Shown here in pieces: positions 1 to 6,488 of a DNA stretch of 6,488 nucleotides. Position 1 is the first letter of the stretch. Each line of letters opens with the position of its first letter. A program made the translations under genes and the position numbers. The notes below the pieces were generated by a model. The model saw only the letters and a list, made by a program, of their open reading frames with translations. It was not told the DNA's origin and made no database searches. Origin of the DNA: Bacteroidota bacterium (lineage in GTDB: Bacteria; Bacteroidota; Ignavibacteria; UBA10030); NCBI GenBank assembly GCA_025455125.1, contig JALONE010000060.1, forward strand, positions 1 to 6,488. The letters are read 5' to 3'.

Positions 1-3378
<3,378 letters not shown>

Positions 3379-3439
3379 CCGCGGCCGAACTCACGCACGA
3401 ACGACACGGAACAACAACACGTTTGAAAACGGAGGCACA
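3379..3439 (+). other. rpoB-rpoC intergenic spacer
   Basis: These 61 noncoding bases separate the rpoB stop from the rpoC start. I see no G+C-rich stem followed by a T tract, so there is no sign of an intrinsic terminator, and no convincing -35/-10 promoter pair. The left end contains the short palindrome CCGCGG, which is too small to matter as a hairpin. The middle is rich in A and C and looks unstructured. The only functional element I can support is the ribosome-binding site near its right end. The spacing and the universal gene order imply that rpoB and rpoC share a transcript. Confidence 0.8.
3431..3435 (+). promoter_or_regulatory. Shine-Dalgarno site for rpoC
   Basis: GGAGG lies in the context AAAACGGAGGCACAATG and matches the anti-Shine-Dalgarno end of 16S rRNA. 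Only four bases (CACA) separate it from the ATG at 3440, which is tight compared with the usual five to nine. No other good purine-rich site lies nearby. It supports the ATG at 3440 as the start, although the in-frame TTG at 3446 would sit ten bases from it. Confidence 0.85.
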
Positions 3440-6400
3440 ATGCCTTTGACATCACATGATGCGGCGGCACGCAAGAGCTTTCAGAAGATCACGATCAGTC
3501 TTGCGTCGCCGGACATGATCCTGCAACGGTCCCACGGCGAAGTGACAAAGCCGGAGACCATCAACTATCGCTCCTTCCGCCCTGAGAAGGATGGATTGTT
3601 CTGCGAGAAGATCTTCGGTCCCGTGCGGGACTGGGAATGCCATTGCGGCAAGTACAAGCGCATCCGGTATAAAGGAATCACGTGCGACCGCTGCGGCGTT
3701 GAAGTGACGCAGAAGAGCGTGCGGCGCGAGCGCATGGGACACATCACGCTTGCGGTTCCCGTCGTCCACATCTGGTATTTCCGTTCCGTCCCGAGCAAGA
3801 TCGGCACGATCCTGGGTGTCGGCGGCAAGGAACTCGAGAAGATCATCTACTACGAATCGTATGTGGTGGTCAACCCGGGATTGACCGGGCTCCGCAAGCT
3901 CGAATTGATCTCCGAGGACCAGTATCTCGAGATCCTCTCATCGCTCCCGGAAAGCAATTTCGACCTCGACGACGATGATCCGAAGAAATTCGTCGCGAAG
4001 ATGGGGGGCGAGGCGATCAAAGAGCTCCTCAAGCGTGTCACCATCGAGGACTTGGGCGTTCAACTCCGGGGCCAGCTCAAGACCGAGACCTCCGTCCAGA
4101 AGAAGGCCGATGCGTTGAAGCGCCTGCGCGTGGTCGAGGCCTTCCGCAAGGTCGATGAGAACGGTGTGACGAACAAGCCGGAATGGATGGTGATGGATGT
4201 GGTTCCCGTCATCCCCCCCGAATTGCGTCCGCTCGTGCCGCTGGAAGGCGGCCGGTTTGCAACCTCCGACTTGAACGATCTGTATCGCCGCGTCATCATC
4301 CGGAACAACCGGTTGAAGCGCCTCATCGAGATCAAGGCGCCCGAGGTCATTCTCCGCAACGAGAAGCGCATGCTGCAGGAAGCGGTCGATTCATTGTTCG
4401 ACAATTCCCGTCGCGTCAACGCGGTCCGCAGCGACAACAACCGCGCGCTCAAGTCCCTTTCCGATATGCTCAAAGGAAAACAGGGACGCTTCCGCCAGAA
4501 CCTCCTCGGAAAGCGGGTCGACTATTCCGGTCGTTCCGTGATCGTGGTCGGCCCCGAACTCAAACTGCATGAGTGCGGTCTGCCAAAGGACATGGCCGTC
4601 GAGCTCTTCAAGCCGTTCATCATCCGGAAACTCATCGAGCGTGGACTCGTGAAGACGGTGAAGAGCGCGAAGAAAATGGTGGACAAGAAGGGACCCGAAG
4701 TCTGGGACATCCTCGATAACATCATCGACGGACATCCCGTTCTGCTGAACCGTGCGCCGACCCTGCACCGTCTTGGCATCCAGGCGTTTCAGCCTGTGCT
4801 GGTGGAAGGGAAGGCCATTCGCATTCACCCGATGGTATGCACCGCGTTCAACGCGGACTTCGACGGCGACCAGATGGCAGTTCACGTGCCGCTGTCGTAC
4901 GAGGCGCAACTGGAAGCGCGTCTGCTCATGCTCTCGAGTCACAACATCCTCTCGCCGGCCAGCGGCGCTCCGATCGTTACCCCCACGCAGGATCAGGTTC
5001 TGGGGTGCTACTATTTGACCAAGTCGCGTGCCGGGGAAGTTGGCGAGAACATGCAGTTTGCCTCTCCCGAGGACGTCATCATTGCATACGATCAGGGACG
5101 CCTTGGACTCCATGCACGCATTTCTGTCCGCATCAACGGCCCGAAGATCGAAACCACGACGGGACGCGTGCTATTCAATCGCATCTTGCCGACGAATGTT
5201 GGATACATCAACGAGCTGTTGAACAAGAAGCGCCTGGTCCAAATCATCTCGACCGTGTTTCGCAAGTGCGGCACGCTCGAAACGGCGCAGTTCCTGGACA
5301 AGCTGAAGTCGCTCGGGTTCAATTACGCGACGAAGGGAGGCCTGTCGGTCTCCGTCGGAGACGTGATCATCCCCAAGGAGAAGCACGATCTCATCGTCAA
5401 GGCGCAGAAGGAAGTCGACAACGTCGAATCGCAGTATTTTCGCGGCTTCATCACCAACGGTGAACGGTACAACAAAGTCATCGATATCTGGACGCGTGTT
5501 ACCACAAAGATCGCCGACCGCCTGTTCGATGCGCTCCAGCATGACAAGGACGGCTTCAATTCGTTGTACATGATGGTCGACTCGGGCGCACGCGGCTCAA
5601 AAGAGCAGGTCCGTCAGCTTGCCGGAATGCGCGGTCTGATGGCAAAGCCCCAGAAGAGCCTCTCGGGCGCAACGGGCGAACTCATTGAAAACCCGATCAT
5701 TGCGAACTTCCGCGAGGGCCTATCGATCCTCGAGTACTTCATTTCGACGCACGGTGCTCGAAAGGGATTGGCTGACACCGCCTTGAAGACGGCGGACGCC
5801 GGGTACCTCACGCGTCGCCTCATCGACGTCGCGCAGGATGCCATTATCGGCGAACAGGACTGCGGCACGATCCAGGGCGTTCCGACCGGTGCATTGAAGG
5901 AAGCGGAAGACATCAAGGAGCCGCTTGCCGAGCGCATCCTCGGCCGCGTGGCGTCGCATGATGTCATCGACCCGCTGTCGAACCAAGTGCTGGTGCATTC
6001 CGGCGATCTCATCGACGAAGAGAAGGCGGGACAGATCTCTGAGACCTCTATCGAGACGGTCAGCATCCGTTCCGTGCTCACGTGCGATTCGCGCCGTGGT
6101 GTTTGCGCGAAATGCTACGGACGCGATCTCTCGACGGGTAATCAGGTCGAACCGGGACTCGCGGTGGGCGTCATCGCCGCCCAGTCCATCGGCGAACCGG
6201 GCACGCAGTTGACACTCCGCACCTTCCACACCGGCGGCACGGCGAGCTTGATCGCCGCCCAGTCGCAGGTCATGTCGAAGTTCGACGGAAAAGTGAAGTA
6301 CGACGGCTTGAAGTACATCGAACAGGAAGGGGAAGCGCGTCCGATCGTTTCCGGCCGGAGCGGCATCATCAACATCCTCGACCCGGACAACCGCGTGTTG

Positions 6401-6488
6401 ACGAAGTATGACGTTCCGTACGGCGCGCACTTGCTGGTGAAAGAGAACCAGAAGGTTGCCAAGGGCGAACTCTTCTACGAATGGGATC
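3440..6488 (+). CDS. rpoC: RNA polymerase beta' subunit (3'-truncated)
   Basis: Catalytic beta' subunit of RNA polymerase, which forms the clamp and most of the active centre. The ATG at 3440 follows GGAGG and opens an uninterrupted frame of 1016 codons that runs off the window; full-length relatives are roughly 1400 residues. In order: an N-terminal zinc ribbon with Cys 67, 69, 82 and 85 (CHCGKYKRIRYKG then CDRCG); GGRFATSDLNDLYRRVI; the conserved LGKRVDYSGRSVIVVG near switch 2; the magnesium loop NADFDGD at 4850-4870 (Asp 473, 475, 477); the bridge helix at 5705-5821 (residues 756-794, containing STHGARKGLADTALKT); the second zinc site with Cys 808, 882, 889 and 892; and the trigger loop TQLTLRTFHTGG with Arg 927 and His 930. 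After the trigger-loop N-arm the chain enters an insertion resembling E. coli SI3 (VPYGA at residue 992, WD at the edge), where the window ends. The large Thermus-type N-terminal insertion is absent. Overall wording resembles Bacteroidota/Chlorobiota beta'. Identification is certain; what lies beyond 6488 cannot be seen. Confidence 0.99.
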   Translation, partial: MPLTSHDAAARKSFQKITISLASPDMILQRSHGEVTKPETINYRSFRPEKDGLFCEKIFGPVRDWECHCGKYKRIRYKGITCDRCGVEVTQKSVRRERMGHITLAVPVVHIWYFRSVPSKIGTILGVGGKELEKIIYYESYVVVNPGLTGLRKLELISEDQYLEILSSLPESNFDLDDDDPKKFVAKMGGEAIKELLKRVTIEDLGVQLRGQLKTETSVQKKADALKRLRVVEAFRKVDENGVTNKPEWMVMDVVPVIPPELRPLVPLEGGRFATSDLNDLYRRVIIRNNRLKRLIEIKAPEVILRNEKRMLQEAVDSLFDNSRRVNAVRSDNNRALKSLSDMLKGKQGRFRQNLLGKRVDYSGRSVIVVGPELKLHECGLPKDMAVELFKPFIIRKLIERGLVKTVKSAKKMVDKKGPEVWDILDNIIDGHPVLLNRAPTLHRLGIQAFQPVLVEGKAIRIHPMVCTAFNADFDGDQMAVHVPLSYEAQLEARLLMLSSHNILSPASGAPIVTPTQDQVLGCYYLTKSRAGEVGENMQFASPEDVIIAYDQGRLGLHARISVRINGPKIETTTGRVLFNRILPTNVGYINELLNKKRLVQIISTVFRKCGTLETAQFLDKLKSLGFNYATKGGLSVSVGDVIIPKEKHDLIVKAQKEVDNVESQYFRGFITNGERYNKVIDIWTRVTTKIADRLFDALQHDKDGFNSLYMMVDSGARGSKEQVRQLAGMRGLMAKPQKSLSGATGELIENPIIANFREGLSILEYFISTHGARKGLADTALKTADAGYLTRRLIDVAQDAIIGEQDCGTIQGVPTGALKEAEDIKEPLAERILGRVASHDVIDPLSNQVLVHSGDLIDEEKAGQISETSIETVSIRSVLTCDSRRGVCAKCYGRDLSTGNQVEPGLAVGVIAAQSIGEPGTQLTLRTFHTGGTASLIAAQSQVMSKFDGKVKYDGLKYIEQEGEARPIVSGRSGIINILDPDNRVLTKYDVPYGAHLLVKENQKVAKGELFYEWD

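Noticed and set aside
3379..3389. CCGCGGCCG just after the rpoB stop as a possible terminator stem
   Set aside because: The palindrome is only six bases with no loop and no following T tract, so it cannot act as an intrinsic terminator.
4391..5113. Reverse-strand open frame (240 codons) opposite the catalytic centre of rpoC
   Set aside because: It overlaps the most conserved part of rpoC, including NADFDGD, in mirrored register and has no independent coding signal.
4837..5463. Forward-strand open frame (208 codons) in another frame within rpoC
   Set aside because: It is fully contained in rpoC, and the Arg/His/Ser-rich translation is typical of an out-of-frame reading of G+C-rich DNA.
5720..6430. 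Reverse-strand open frame (236 codons) opposite rpoC
   Set aside because: It is in mirrored register with the bridge-helix and zinc-site region of rpoC, and its protein shows no recognisable motif. The same codon-bias shadow explains it.

Overview
The window is an ordinary, densely coding piece of the core transcription operon. It holds the 3' nine-tenths of rpoB (RNA polymerase beta subunit, bases 1-3378, N-terminus cut off by the window edge). A 61-base spacer follows, and then the first 1016 codons of rpoC (beta' subunit, from 3440 off the right edge). Both genes read on the + strand without frameshift or internal stop. Every catalytic or metal-binding motif I looked for inside the window is intact. 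There are no tRNA or rRNA genes, mobile elements, CRISPR arrays or transcription terminators.

The organism looks like a Gram-negative-type bacterium of the Bacteroidota-Chlorobiota-Ignavibacteriota (FCB) assemblage. The beta' subunit carries sequences typical of that group, such as RGLMAKPQKS followed by a short spacer and GELIENPI, LTLRTFHTGGTAS at the trigger loop, and SVIVVGPELKLHECGLPK near switch 2. It also has an insertion beginning inside the trigger loop, and beta has a long charged insertion ahead of GDELAPG. DNA is G+C-rich, especially at third codon positions, and rpoC has a clear GGAGG Shine-Dalgarno. That fits a Chlorobiota/Ignavibacteriota-like lineage slightly better than classical Bacteroidia, which seldom use Shine-Dalgarno sites. 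This placement is recalled family knowledge plus inference, not a search result.

Layout: 1-3378 rpoB (partial at the 5' end); 3379-3439 spacer with the rpoC ribosome-binding site at 3431-3435; 3440-6488 rpoC (partial at the 3' end). The two products assemble with two alpha subunits and omega into core RNA polymerase. Beta supplies the rifampicin pocket, part of the NTP-binding site and the flap. Beta' supplies the clamp, the catalytic magnesium aspartates, the bridge helix and the trigger loop. Co-transcription is expected because the spacer is short and has no terminator-like hairpin.

I found no previously undescribed system. The points worth a second look are lineage-specific insertions in the two subunits, a tightly spaced rpoC start, and very long antisense open frames that are best explained by codon avoidance.
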